In this document: positions 55,485 through 64,000 of the stretch, in pieces | How the letters are laid out: each line of letters opens with the position of its first letter | How positions within the stretch are numbered: position 1 is the stretch's first letter | Assembly: GCA_016866215.1 (NCBI GenBank) | Contig: VGNE01000007.1 | Span: 1 to 64,000 of the forward strand | DNA from: Chloroflexota bacterium | Lineage (GTDB): Bacteria > Chloroflexota > Anaerolineae > Anaerolineales > Villigracilaceae | Reading direction: 5' to 3' | DNA length: 64,000 nucleotides | Translations under genes and position numbers: made by a program | Notes under the pieces: model-generated | What the model was told of the DNA's origin: nothing | Database searches by the model: none | The model's input: the letters and a program-made list of their open reading frames with translations, nothing else

Positions 55485-57128
55485 ATGAGTAAGAAAAACA
55501 AGTTAAGAATTATCCCGCTCGGGGGGCTCGGCGAAGTGGGAAAGAACATGATGGCCTATGAGTTCGGAGGCGACATCATTGTAGTTGACGCTGGCATTAT
55601 GTTCCCCGAGAACGACATGCTCGGCGTGGATTACATCATCCCAGATTACGAGTATTTAAAGAAAAGAGCCAACCGAGTGCTGGGGATTTTTATCACGCAT
55701 GGGCACGAAGACCATATCGGCGCAATCCAACATGTGATCGCGGATATTCCTGCACCCATCTATGCCACGCCGCTCACGCGCGGGTTGATCGAAGGCAAGT
55801 TATTACGAAATAATTCACAGCTCAAAGTCCAGATCAAAACCATACAGGCGGGCGAATCGAACAAGATCGGTCCTTTCACGATTGAATATTTCCATGTGAG
55901 CCATTCGATCCCCGATGCAGTCGGGCTTGCCATTACCGCGCCTGCGGGACTGGTCATTCATATGAGCGATTTCAAATTCGACCACACTCCTGTGGATGGC
56001 TGGCCTACAGATTTTGCAAAACTGGCAGAGTTCTCCACCCGCGGGGTGGACCTGCTTCTTTCTGATTCAACGAATGCAGAACGTCCCGGCTGGACTCCTT
56101 CCGAGTCTTTGATCGGGCCTGCCTTTGACAAGGTATTTGCGGAAGCAAAAGGCCGTGTCATCGTGGCGACATTCGCTTCATTAATTTCACGTGTTCAACA
56201 AATGGCAGATGCCGCCGCCAAACACGGACGCAAAATGGCGTTCGCAGGCCCCAGCATGGTGGATAACGTCAAGATTGCCCGCAAAATGAAATATCTGAAC
56301 ATTCCAGATGAAATGATCGTGCCAATTGACCAGGCTCTGCAAATGCAAGACCATAAAGTTGCCATCATGTGCACAGGTTCGCAGGGCGAGCCTTCATCCA
56401 TTGTTGGGCGTTTATCGGCTGGCACGAACCGTCAGTTCGACCTGAAACCAAACGATACAATTGTGCTTTCCTCACACCCCATCCCCGGCAATGAAGAGAC
56501 CATCAGCAAAACCATCAATCGTCTCCTGCGCCGCGGCGTAAAAGTTATAGATGACAGCGTTGCGCCCATTCATGTCTCCGGTCACGCCGCGCAGGAAGAG
56601 CAAAAACTGCTCATCAGCCTTGTGCGCCCGAAACATTTCATGCCGATTCACGGTGAGTTGCGTATGTTAAAACGCCATGCCGAGCTTGCAAAACAAATGG
56701 GCATAGACGAAAAAAACACCATCGTTGTTGAAAATGGACAAGTTGTCGAGCTCGTCGGCAATAAAATCCAACTTGGAGAACGCATCCCGGGCGATTATGT
56801 ATTTGTCACTGGCGAATCCATCGGCGATATAGACCACGATGTGATGCGCGAACGCAGCCAGCTTGCGCGCAATGGTATTCTGATAATTGACATCAGCGTG
56901 GATAAATTAACAGGCCGCCTGCTGCATGACCCCGAAATTATCACGCGCGGTTTCGTCTCGCCGGAAGATGCTGAAGAACTTCTCCCCGAGGTTCAAAAAC
57001 GCGTAATGAATGTCGTCCATGACGGAAAACTGGATGATGAAAAAGACATCGTCAATGCGGTAAAAAGTTACCTGCACCAGGAAACAAAACGCAGGCCGAT
57101 GGTCTTCGTTACATTGAGCAAATCATAG
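55485..57128 (+). CDS. rnj: ribonuclease J
   Basis: The 547-residue enzyme has the metallo-beta-lactamase/beta-CASP RNase J fold. Motifs are GGLGEVGKNMM at the N-terminus, THGHEDHIGAI (metal site), LLSDSTNAERPGWTPSE, TGSQGEPSSI, and HVSGHAAQEE with MPIHGEL late in the protein. RNase J carries out endo- and 5'-exonucleolytic mRNA decay and RNA maturation. TATAAT at 55474-55479 lies 5 nt before the ATG with no room for a ribosome binding site, so the mRNA is probably leaderless. Length is typical. Confidence 0.96.
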   Translation: MSKKNKLRIIPLGGLGEVGKNMMAYEFGGDIIVVDAGIMFPENDMLGVDYIIPDYEYLKKRANRVLGIFITHGHEDHIGAIQHVIADIPAPIYATPLTRGLIEGKLLRNNSQLKVQIKTIQAGESNKIGPFTIEYFHVSHSIPDAVGLAITAPAGLVIHMSDFKFDHTPVDGWPTDFAKLAEFSTRGVDLLLSDSTNAERPGWTPSESLIGPAFDKVFAEAKGRVIVATFASLISRVQQMADAAAKHGRKMAFAGPSMVDNVKIARKMKYLNIPDEMIVPIDQALQMQDHKVAIMCTGSQGEPSSIVGRLSAGTNRQFDLKPNDTIVLSSHPIPGNEETISKTINRLLRRGVKVIDDSVAPIHVSGHAAQEEQKLLISLVRPKHFMPIHGELRMLKRHAELAKQMGIDEKNTIVVENGQVVELVGNKIQLGERIPGDYVFVTGESIGDIDHDVMRERSQLARNGILIIDISVDKLTGRLLHDPEIITRGFVSPEDAEELLPEVQKRVMNVVHDGKLDDEKDIVNAVKSYLHQETKRRPMVFVTLSKS

Positions 57129-57167
57129 GTCTCGATACGGGCTAAAGAATACAACCGATTTATAAAA

Positions 57168-57785
57168 CTAATGACGGGAAGCATCCCAGCCATGTTTCCC
57201 CCGCAAAGGCACAAAGGCTACTTCGATCACTTCATCGCAGTCAAAGCTATCTCCATGCCGCGTCCAAACTTCCAGCACTTGATAACCTCTTGCGCCAACA
57301 GGTATCACTAACCGCCCGCCATCCTTCAATTGATCCAACAAATCCTGCGGCGTTTTAGGCGCGGCGGCAGTGACGATGATCCCATCATACGGCGCGGCTT
57401 CCTGCCAGCCGAGCGAGCCATCACTAAGGTGGCAAAAAACATTCGAATAATCGGACAATAATCGCTCCGCCCGCGCAGCTAACTCTGGTACAAATTCAAT
57501 CGTATGCACTTCCTTCGCCATATACGCTAATATCGCCGCCTGATAGCCCGAACCCGTCCCCACTTCCAGCACGCGCTCAGTTCCTTTCAATTGCAGCAAG
57601 TTCGTCATTAACGCAACAATATAGGGTTGTGAAATCGTCTGCTCAAAACCAATAGGTATGGGGCCATCCGCATAAGCGAGATGACGATCCTGCTCCAGTA
57701 CGAACAAATGCCGCGGCACAATTCCAAATGCGGCTAACAAACGCGGGTCATGTAATCCCCTTCCAACGATCTGCGTTTCAACCAT
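57168..57785 (-). CDS. pcm: protein-L-isoaspartate O-methyltransferase
   Basis: This 205-residue protein has ISQPYIVALMTNLL and the SAM motif VLEVGTGSGYQAAILA, with HTIEFVPELAARA and DGIIVTAAAPKTPQDLLDQL following. It repairs isoaspartyl residues in damaged proteins. It is slightly shorter than E. coli Pcm (208). Convergent with rnj and 36 nt downstream of mutY on the same strand, so possibly co-transcribed with mutY. Confidence 0.94.
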   Translation of the reverse strand: MVETQIVGRGLHDPRLLAAFGIVPRHLFVLEQDRHLAYADGPIPIGFEQTISQPYIVALMTNLLQLKGTERVLEVGTGSGYQAAILAYMAKEVHTIEFVPELAARAERLLSDYSNVFCHLSDGSLGWQEAAPYDGIIVTAAAPKTPQDLLDQLKDGGRLVIPVGARGYQVLEVWTRHGDSFDCDEVIEVAFVPLRGKHGWDASRH

Positions 57786-57821
57786 ATGGTGGCGGTCTAA
57801 TTCAAATTGATCTCTGATAGT

Positions 57822-58862
57822 TCACCTCAACCTCAAAATTTTGCGTGCAATCTGTCTGTCCACCTTCCCCATCGGGTGATCATCGAGTTCAGCCAGTCGC
57901 ACCCATTTCAGGTTTTTGTTTTTGGGGATTGGAGCACAGTCACAGCGAAAGGCATGGACAGTCACTTTGAAATGAGTATACGCGTGTTGGATGGTACCCA
58001 GCGCCTCTTTTCTTTTAACTTTTAGCCTGTAAACTGCGTTAAGGACATTGGTCAGCTCTTTGGCAGGATCGGCTGCGACTCTCCCATTTGGGAATTCCCA
58101 CATTCGAGCGAGCAATCCATCAGGAGGTCGTTGTGCCAACAGTGCACGTCCTCTATATATTATCACTCCCGCCGCATGGACATAATGCCGCGTTTTCTTA
58201 TGCGGTTTCATGACAGGGCGTAATTGCTGAGTCCCATTTTCATGCGCCTTGCACATCGCCATTAATGGACACCCCAAGCAGATCGGATTTTTCGGCAAAC
58301 AGACGGTCGCGCCTAAATCCATGAGCGCCTGGTTGTAGTCACTGGCTTTTCCTTTGGGCAAATTTTGCGCGGCATAAGCCCATAATATTTTTTCACCCGC
58401 TGGTGAATCCGCGAATTCTGTGACATCGTACAAACGGGAGAACACACGCCGCAGGTTACCATCGAGAGTCGGTTCGTCCATTTTGAAAGCAATGGATGCA
58501 ATGGATCCAACAGTGTAGCGGCCAATCCCTGGCAGGTTTCGCAGGTCATCCAGGTTACGAGGCAACTCGCCATTGAATTTTTCCACGACTACTTTGGCGG
58601 CTTTATGTAAATTCCGCGCGCGGCTGTAATAGCCAAGCCCTTCCCAGGCGTTTAGCACATCCTGTTCAGATGATTTTGCCAATACCTTCACATCCGGAAA
58701 TAACTTCATCCATTTTTCAAAATAGGGAATGACCATGTCCACCCGCGTCTGCTGAAGCATGATCTCAGAAATCCACACCGCATACGGATCAGGATTGTCG
58801 CGCCAGGGCATCGTCCGCCCATGCTTGCGGTACCAGTGGAGGAGTTTGCGGAAGAGTTTCAA
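57822..58862 (-). CDS. mutY: A/G-specific adenine glycosylase
   Basis: The start is TTG 58862 (346 residues), because the conserved LLHWYRKHGRTMPWR lies directly after it and no ATG is available upstream. MutY removes adenine mispaired with 8-oxoguanine. Motifs: EIMLQQTRVDMV, helix-hairpin-helix NLPGIGRYTVGSIA, catalytic Asp in DEPTLDGNLRRVF, and the [4Fe-4S] cluster CLPKNPICLGCPLMAMC. The C-terminal NUDIX-like domain (VIIYRGRALLAQRP) recognises 8-oxoG. Confidence 0.95.
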   Translation of the reverse strand: MKLFRKLLHWYRKHGRTMPWRDNPDPYAVWISEIMLQQTRVDMVIPYFEKWMKLFPDVKVLAKSSEQDVLNAWEGLGYYSRARNLHKAAKVVVEKFNGELPRNLDDLRNLPGIGRYTVGSIASIAFKMDEPTLDGNLRRVFSRLYDVTEFADSPAGEKILWAYAAQNLPKGKASDYNQALMDLGATVCLPKNPICLGCPLMAMCKAHENGTQQLRPVMKPHKKTRHYVHAAGVIIYRGRALLAQRPPDGLLARMWEFPNGRVAADPAKELTNVLNAVYRLKVKRKEALGTIQHAYTHFKVTVHAFRCDCAPIPKNKNLKWVRLAELDDHPMGKVDRQIARKILRLR

Positions 58863-58919
58863 TGGAAATTAGTAAATTGGTGATTGGTAAATTGGTTATT
58901 GGTTCTAGGTAAATTGGTG

Positions 58920-61469
58920 TTACTTACACAATTGTGAAAGAGGTGCGCTTTGAAAGGACTTGTCCCCAAAGTCAATCACTCGGACCTCAAGAACGCCATC
59001 AATTTCGCAGGCAAGCAGGATTGCATCCGCGCCTTGGGGAAAATCCAGCACGGTTTTTGTAGGGAAGATGAGATGATAGGGGCTGTCATTGATCAGGATA
59101 AACCCGATGCGCGCAAAATCCCTTTCCGCATAGGCGGGCCAGGGATTCGCCGAAGAAAACCCTTCGTTGCGGCGATACATACGCGGGTATAACAGACGTC
59201 CTTCCAAAATAGCGCTATTTGGCTGTGAAAGAAAAGATTGAATTTCTTCGCGGTCCAATCCATTTAATTCCAATTTTGCAATCAAGTCATTCCTGGTAGA
59301 TATGTAGCGAGGCTGGGCAAGTCCCTTCGCAAGCCAGGGAAGTACACCAATAAAAATGAATGTAAGAAGAATGGGGACATATTTGAAACTAAATTTATAT
59401 TTTTTGTCAGACAGTGAGCTGTCTGACTTCAGAATGGCTGACTCCAGAGTGGTTGACTCTAAAATCGCGGGTTTCGCGCCAAGCAAAAGCGCGAGTCCGC
59501 CTAATATTTCAATTATGCCAATTGCAAAATAAAAATAGATCACCCAATCCACTGGCAGGTTGTAACGCCAACTGGAAAAGCGGGCAATGCCATTCGCAAA
59601 AGCATATCCCAAATTGAAAGCCAGCGGCACAAATGCGATCCACTTCAGACGATGCCATGCCGCGCCAAATCCGACAGCCAGAACTCCAAGATAAATAATG
59701 ACCAGCGCAAGGTTATACCATTCCAGCGAACCATCCCAACTTACCCAATACAGGTTGACAGGGGCAAGCAAACCGCCAAACTCCTTTATGAGGGGAAGCG
59801 CAAGCAGTCCGCCAATTTCCGTATTCAAAAAATGAGTGGTAATAAATTTGGCAACATAAGCGGGATTCTCAAGGGTAAACGAGAGGATGCGCTGTCCCGC
59901 GCTTTCCGTTTCAGGGTCAAACTGACTTAGGTCTAAATTCCCTGCAAAAGAATATTGACTGTAGATGACCGCCACCTGTTTCGGATCGTCAAATGAAAAT
60001 TGACCTGCGATTGTGTAATTGTGAATCAGCCACGGCAATACAGTGAGCGCCATCATCACGGTAAAGGCCGCACCCGCCATGATCCATTCTTTGGTTTTGC
60101 GTTGATAGGCAAACCATGCCAAAATAAACAGGACGGGCAATATCAGCAGGGATTGGGTGCGGAAGAGCAACAACAGTCCAAATGCTCCGCCTGCCGCAAG
60201 CGTGGACTTGAAATCTCGTTTCTCCAGCCACCAGACCGTAACCAGACACATAAATGCGATAGCCATTGCAGTAGGGAAATCTGTGGTGAACATTTTTGAA
60301 TTTGCCACGCGTGTGTTGGATGAGATCCACAGCGCCACCAACTCACGAAAAATGGCGAACAAGGCAACGGTTACACCGGCAGCGGGGGTGTGCAGCTTTT
60401 TCGCAAGAAAATATAAGGCAACCGGAAATAATGCCAGAACGAAGGTCTGTGCGGCGATGATGGCGGGATAATTCTGACCGAAGATGAAATGCAATAGTGC
60501 CAGAAAAACGACATAGAGCGGGCGGGGTGGAATACCGCCGAAATAACCAGTGCCTATCAATAAACTTTGGGAAAGGTAATCATAAAAACCCGCATCCGAA
60601 TATGGAAAAGGCACGTTTACAGGCAGGGAAATTGGCGCGTAGAAACTATTTTGCAATACATCCATTGGGACGCCAAGCCAGAAAATGAGGGCACTGATGT
60701 AGAGTGCGAGAGGGATTATGAAATTCGTAATGCGTGATGCGTGATACGTGATACGTGATGCGTCCCTTCGACTTCGCTCAGGGCAGGGTTGCGTCCCTTC
60801 GACTTCGCCCAGGGCAGGGTTGCGTGTTACGTAATAAATGAGAGTAAAGAATCCTGCAAGAATGGAAAGAATAAATTGCCAGCCTTGTATGGCGACGCCA
60901 GGTTCACCCCAATAACCAGTGTCTGGTGTTAAGCCGATTTTCGTTATGGCAACAAAGAGAAGAATGGCAAGCAGCAGGCAAAAAGCCGTTAGCGCCCAGA
61001 GATAAACTGATTTGCGTTTGGAAATTTCCTGGATATGGAATCCATTTTTGACGAGCAGAAGAAAAATAACAGATTGAAATCCAATAGCAATAAAATACCA
61101 TAACAAGGGACTCAAGCGTTCGTAATATGGCTGGAGTCGCTCAAAATTGAGATAACGCAAAAGAAACAGGAACAGGCTTGAAGTCAGAAAAAGAAGCGCG
61201 CAGGAAAAAATTATCGGTGTACGCGCAACCTTATCGAAGCGGGTCAAATTGCGGTGGGCAAGGATGCCCCAATAAATCCCAATTAAAAAAAAGGATAATG
61301 GAATGGCGAGCAGGGCCATGCGCGCAAGAGACAGTCCCCCTTCAGACGGGATCAGCAAAAGCCCGAGAGCGGCAGCGAGGGACTCAAAAGCCGCGGCAAA
61401 GAAAAACCACGGCCAGAGTTTCGAGAATTTATTTGAAGTTGGTTTAGAACTGGAAGCCGCCACGGACAA
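58920..61469 (-). CDS. large polytopic membrane protein, GT39/ArnT-like glycosyltransferase
   Basis: This 849-residue protein has a dozen or more membrane segments. The first extracytoplasmic loop region has PFPYSDAGFYDYLSQSL, with an acidic pair typical of GT-C lipid-linked-sugar transferases, and LRPLYVVFLALLHFIFG-like arrangement follows (here PPRPLYVVFLALLHFIFG). Function: transfer of a sugar from a polyprenyl carrier, acceptor unknown. A TTG start (AAGG upstream) overlaps the preceding gene by 26 nt. Codons for TQPCPERSRRDASRITYHAS derive from two tandem 31-nt repeats and GTGATACGTGAT-type repeats at about 60726-60836, inserted in frame between membrane segments. Confidence 0.75.
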   Translation of the reverse strand: MSVAASSSKPTSNKFSKLWPWFFFAAAFESLAAALGLLLIPSEGGLSLARMALLAIPLSFFLIGIYWGILAHRNLTRFDKVARTPIIFSCALLFLTSSLFLFLLRYLNFERLQPYYERLSPLLWYFIAIGFQSVIFLLLVKNGFHIQEISKRKSVYLWALTAFCLLLAILLFVAITKIGLTPDTGYWGEPGVAIQGWQFILSILAGFFTLIYYVTRNPALGEVEGTQPCPERSRRDASRITYHASRITNFIIPLALYISALIFWLGVPMDVLQNSFYAPISLPVNVPFPYSDAGFYDYLSQSLLIGTGYFGGIPPRPLYVVFLALLHFIFGQNYPAIIAAQTFVLALFPVALYFLAKKLHTPAAGVTVALFAIFRELVALWISSNTRVANSKMFTTDFPTAMAIAFMCLVTVWWLEKRDFKSTLAAGGAFGLLLLFRTQSLLILPVLFILAWFAYQRKTKEWIMAGAAFTVMMALTVLPWLIHNYTIAGQFSFDDPKQVAVIYSQYSFAGNLDLSQFDPETESAGQRILSFTLENPAYVAKFITTHFLNTEIGGLLALPLIKEFGGLLAPVNLYWVSWDGSLEWYNLALVIIYLGVLAVGFGAAWHRLKWIAFVPLAFNLGYAFANGIARFSSWRYNLPVDWVIYFYFAIGIIEILGGLALLLGAKPAILESTTLESAILKSDSSLSDKKYKFSFKYVPILLTFIFIGVLPWLAKGLAQPRYISTRNDLIAKLELNGLDREEIQSFLSQPNSAILEGRLLYPRMYRRNEGFSSANPWPAYAERDFARIGFILINDSPYHLIFPTKTVLDFPQGADAILLACEIDGVLEVRVIDFGDKSFQSAPLSQLCK
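60726..60836. repeat. in-frame repeat cluster inside the glycosyltransferase gene
   Basis: Two tandem 31-nt units (60759-60789 and 60790-60820), each containing CGTCCCTTCGACTTCGC and CAGGGCAGGGTT, differ at one base. They are preceded by GCGTGATGCGTGATACGTGA-like repeats. The reading frame stays open. Confidence 0.8.
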
Positions 61470-61746
61470 GCACTACCTTGTGTGAATAATTTTTTACATA
61501 ACTGAAAAGGCGTTCCTGCAGGATCGCCCAATCGGCGGAGGCCAGGATGCGCCGCGCTTGGGGGCCATCGGTGGCAAGCAGACCAACTTGAATTTGCGGG
61601 TAGGAACCGTAAATGGTCGCCCACGCTTCGGCGGGCCGTAAGCCAAGCCTTTGCACACCGGGCACAAATTCGCCGATGATGAATTCAAAATATTCCTGAT
61701 CGCGTTCCGCGGCGATATCCCAGGTCATGATAACTTTGACTGGCAT
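61444..61746 (-). CDS. conserved hypothetical protein
   Basis: The start is ATG 61746, just past the stop of the metallo-hydrolase gene (61748-61750, overlapping region), giving 100 residues. The sequence VIMTWDIAAERDQEYFEFIIG and YSHKVVLVRGGFQF suggest a small ferredoxin-like alpha/beta fold. I do not recognise a named family. Overlaps on both sides indicate an operon with the hydrolase and the glycosyltransferase. Confidence 0.65.
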   Translation of the reverse strand: MPVKVIMTWDIAAERDQEYFEFIIGEFVPGVQRLGLRPAEAWATIYGSYPQIQVGLLATDGPQARRILASADWAILQERLFSYVKNYSHKVVLVRGGFQF

Positions 61747-61747
61747 G

Positions 61748-62401
61748 TTAATCTTTTTGATAATCCAATACAACAACTTTTGTTTCGTCAGGCAAACCTG
61801 AGCGGGTTACTTTCAAGGAAGGCTGGGATTCGATCCTGCCAAGACCCATTTCCTTTAGGAACTTGTTTAGCGACTCGAGATTTACCTTTGCATCGGGCGT
61901 GGAATAGTGCATGGGGATGACGATATTCGGCTCCAGCAGGCTGACAACCTCGGCGGCTTTAGCGGCATTAAGTCCGCTTCCGCCTCCCACTGGGATCAGT
62001 AGCACGTTGACCGTTCCGAGAGCCTCCACCTCGCTTTGAGTGGGTATATCTTGCATATCGCCGAGATGAGCTACGGTAATGCCGTCATAATCATAGACAA
62101 AAAGCGTGTTGCGGGCCTTGTCCTTTGCTTTCGCGGAGCGGCCGCCGCTTGCGGTTTGAATGGCTGTGATAAACACACCGCCAATTTCAAATTCACCCGC
62201 GCCCGTGAGTACGTGAGTGGTGCCTTTGACCGCCTCGCTGTAGCTATGACCAGGCGCATCGTGGCTGATGGTGACGATTTCAGCCTTGAGTTTAAGCGCA
62301 TCATATCCAACTGTCTTGTGATCAAATGGATCCGTCACTACAGTGGCAAAATTGCGCTCCGTGAGACGAAAACAGGAATGTCCATACCAGGTAATTTCCA
62401 T
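61748..62401 (-). CDS. metallo-beta-lactamase-fold hydrolase (UPF0173-like)
   Basis: This 217-residue protein begins ITWYGHSCFRL, the hallmark of the UlaG/UPF0173 metal-dependent hydrolase group. Other metal-site motifs are SHDAPGHSY, VAHLGDM and VIPMHYSTPDAK. Substrate unknown. A minus-strand TATAAT near 62430-62425 and CGGAGG before the ATG give a complete start region. It heads a three-gene operon. Confidence 0.85.
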   Translation of the reverse strand: MEITWYGHSCFRLTERNFATVVTDPFDHKTVGYDALKLKAEIVTISHDAPGHSYSEAVKGTTHVLTGAGEFEIGGVFITAIQTASGGRSAKAKDKARNTLFVYDYDGITVAHLGDMQDIPTQSEVEALGTVNVLLIPVGGGSGLNAAKAAEVVSLLEPNIVIPMHYSTPDAKVNLESLNKFLKEMGLGRIESQPSLKVTRSGLPDETKVVVLDYQKD

Positions 62402-62771
62402 AAAGGTGGTGCCTCCGAGCCGTAATTATACACGTAATAAAAGCCGCTCTTGTACAGAATTTATACATGCGGCTTGTTTTGAAAAATTTGATTTTTTTGT
62501 GGATAGTATGGCGCGAGTTTGTTTGCCTCGTTTCTTGTTTATGGAATGGTTCTTTGTTAATTAATAATCGCCACCATTTCCATTTCCATCCACGCAAAGG
62601 GGACGGCCTGTTTCATCGCGGAGGAGTAGGTTTGAGCGGTTTAACCAAATCCATCAAAACATCCAATTTTATTTCTTACAAGATCTTCACAGATCGCGAA
62701 ACATAGTTAATCGGTCAGCAGACTGAGGTCTGAAATGAAGCGGGTTATTTTATCGCCTGCCTGCGCGGCTG

Positions 62772-63062
62772 GTGATTCATAACCTGCCGGGAAGAGTGCA
62801 GCACCTGATTCGTCTGGTGGAAGACCTTTCACTTTGTTCTGTGGAAGCGTGCCTCCGCAGCGTGCCAGATATGGTCAACCGCGCTTTGCGTAAACTTGCG
62901 GAAAAGGGAATGATCCGTGTGGAACTTTATCAAATCAAAATTTTGGACAAAGAGGGATTGAAGACTGTCGCACAAACGATTGAGAAGCTCGCGCTTGTGA
63001 GGTCCTCGCAGGTGGGAAGCGTAACATCTGGATTTGTGATATCCGTTATAATATTTTTATGA
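62772..63062 (+). pseudogene. remnant of a Crp/Fnr-type regulator
   Basis: The frame reads NLPGRVQHLIRLVEDLSLCS, which resembles the end of the effector domain and dimer helix. It then jumps to SVPDMVNRALRKLAEKGMI, the winged-helix recognition region, and IKILDKEGL at the end. The effector-binding N-terminus and the first part of the HTH are missing, and the last residues after about 63020 are not family-like. Upstream 62402-62771 (370 nt) has no other feature I can support. Likely a decayed oxygen- or redox-responsive regulator ahead of cydA. Confidence 0.5.
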
Positions 63063-63368
63063 CAAATTGTACTATTTCTTTAGACTTTAATATTTATCAT
63101 TAGAGTCAGAATTTACCGATTAATTCAAGATTTCGATGATCCGTTTTAACCATTAGATTGACTATGCCATTCGCGTCTCGCTTGCCCTCTCCATGCGCGA
63201 ATTGGAAAAAATCACCTTCGATCAGTTGGCAGAAGCGTCCGGGGCGTTGAATGTATATTTTCGAAAGGCAGGTCAACCCCCAACCCGATTTGAAGCGAGG
63301 AGAATGTTCAATAAGAGCATCGATCTTATTTGCGTATTACACGCTCAAATCTTTCAAGGAGAACATTT

Positions 63369-64000
63369 ATGGATCTAATCACACTTTCTCGATTGCAATT
63401 TGGGTTAACGACCGTCTATCACTGGCTGTTCGTCCCGCTAACATTGGGACTGGGTTGGTTTGTGGCATATTTTCAAACCCGTTATTACCAAACAAAAGAT
63501 GAAACCTGGCGTAAGATGGCCAAGTTCTGGGGCAAACTGTTCCTGATCAACTTTGCCATTGGCGTCGTCACAGGCATCGTGCAGGAATTCCAGTTCGGTA
63601 TGAACTGGTCTGAGTATTCCCGCTACGTTGGCGATATCTTTGGCGCCCCACTCGCGATTGAAGCCTTAATGGCATTCTTCCTTGAATCCACCTTCCTGGG
63701 TGTGTGGATATTCGGTGAAGGCAAAATCCCTGAGAAAGCGCATCTGGCCTCCATCTGGATGGTGGCAATCGGTTCAAACCTGTCTGCAATCTGGATCTTG
63801 CTGGCAAATGGCTGGATGCAAAACCCGGTCGGATACGTTATCAACGAATCCGCTGGCCGCGCCGAAATGGTGGACTTTTTTGCAATTGTTTCAAACCCCA
63901 AAGCATGGATTTTTGTCTGGCACACACTCGCAGACGGGCTGGCGATGGCAGCCTTCCTGATCTTGGCAGTCAGCGCATATCACCTTGTCAGAAAACAAAA
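63369..64000 (+). CDS. cydA: cytochrome bd oxidase subunit I (partial, runs off the window)
   Basis: ATG 63369 follows AAGGAGAACATTT; 210 codons are visible with no stop. The sequence LSRLQFGLTTVYHWLFVPL has the conserved heme-ligand His region, followed by GIVQEFQFGMNWSEYSRYVG (quinol/heme region with Glu), APLAIEALMAFFLEST and FVWHTLADGLAMAAF. CydA with CydB oxidises quinol with oxygen at high affinity, so the host can respire oxygen. The 63063-63368 leader (306 nt) contains only short open frames and no RNA gene I recognise. Confidence 0.95.
   Translation, partial: MDLITLSRLQFGLTTVYHWLFVPLTLGLGWFVAYFQTRYYQTKDETWRKMAKFWGKLFLINFAIGVVTGIVQEFQFGMNWSEYSRYVGDIFGAPLAIEALMAFFLESTFLGVWIFGEGKIPEKAHLASIWMVAIGSNLSAIWILLANGWMQNPVGYVINESAGRAEMVDFFAIVSNPKAWIFVWHTLADGLAMAAFLILAVSAYHLVRKQ

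Noticed and set aside
57955-57980. GACAGTCACTTTGAAA resembling the RAYT-2 palindrome, inside mutY
   Set aside because: Only one arm matches and the complementary arm is absent; the coding sequence aligns with a normal MutY C-terminus, so it is coincidence.
63193-63378. 61-codon frame before cydA as a small regulator gene
   Set aside because: DYAIRVSLALSMRE just upstream hints at an Rrf2-type N-terminus, but an in-frame stop precedes it and the rest does not match; it overlaps the cydA start.

Overview
The window looks like a chromosomal segment of a Chloroflexota bacterium, most likely a mesophilic Anaerolineae-type organism. This is inferred from the gene complement (an RNase J, an adenosylcobalamin-type ribonucleotide reductase with an intein, a PMT-like membrane glycosyltransferase, a cytochrome bd oxidase), moderate GC with AT-rich islands, and a very high load of short dispersed palindromic repeats. 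No rRNA, tRNA or CRISPR array was recognised.

Layout. 0-6.5 kb: a membrane protein, tgt, a MazF-type toxin-antitoxin pair, an rlmI-like methyltransferase, and an AT-rich restriction-modification pair whose endonuclease gene is frameshifted. 6.6-16.5 kb: a GntR-controlled nitrogen operon (biuret-hydrolase-like enzyme, two NCS2 permeases, the three subunits of an oxamate-type carbamoyltransferase AllFGH/FdrA-YlbE-YlbF, and carbamate kinase). It probably imports a ureide-type compound and conserves energy as ATP from carbamoyl phosphate. 16.6-19.9 kb: rpe and a NarL-type two-component system on the minus strand. 20-43.6 kb: a long plus-strand sulfur-oxidation region containing TusA, two DsrE-family proteins, a type II-like sHdr complex (HdrC1, HdrB1, HdrA, Hyp, HdrB3), EtfBA, a membrane HdrCB/EMO-like ETF:menaquinone oxidoreductase, two lipoate-binding LbpA proteins, a fused sLpl(AB)-like lipoate ligase, and a molybdenum enzyme of SoeA/PsrA type with a fused FeS-membrane partner. 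The inferred logic is: sulfane sulfur is handed by TusA/DsrE to LbpA and sHdr, sulfite is released, electrons leave through ETF and EMO to menaquinone, and a SoeABC-like enzyme oxidises sulfite to sulfate. Two gene groups interrupt the sHdr order: a five-gene block between hdrB1 and hdrA, and a predicted polymorphic toxin (type 44) plus membrane immunity candidate between hyp and hdrB3.

43.7-50.4 kb: accessory DNA. It holds a conserved membrane protein, a methyltransferase remnant, a REP-associated tyrosine transposase (RAYT) bracketed by its palindromes, and a two-gene minus-strand defence operon: an RsAgo-like long-B prokaryotic Argonaute with an inactive PIWI site, overlapping a gene for a protein with two C-terminal membrane segments. 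A degenerate copy of the nrdJ 3' end and an orphan antitoxin mark one edge. 50.4-64 kb: nrdR-nrdJ (448-residue LAGLIDADG intein), a candidate small RNA with a consensus promoter and terminator, rnj, pcm, mutY, a large glycosyltransferase, two small conserved genes, a Crp-type remnant, and the start of cydA running off the end.

The most unusual themes are the long-B Argonaute/membrane effector pair, the rearranged sHdr-ETF-EMO-Soe cluster, and several unrelated palindromic repeat families. These repeats are nested in each other, attached to two RAYT genes, and in at least four genes inserted in frame in coding sequence, in two cases as exactly nine codons.
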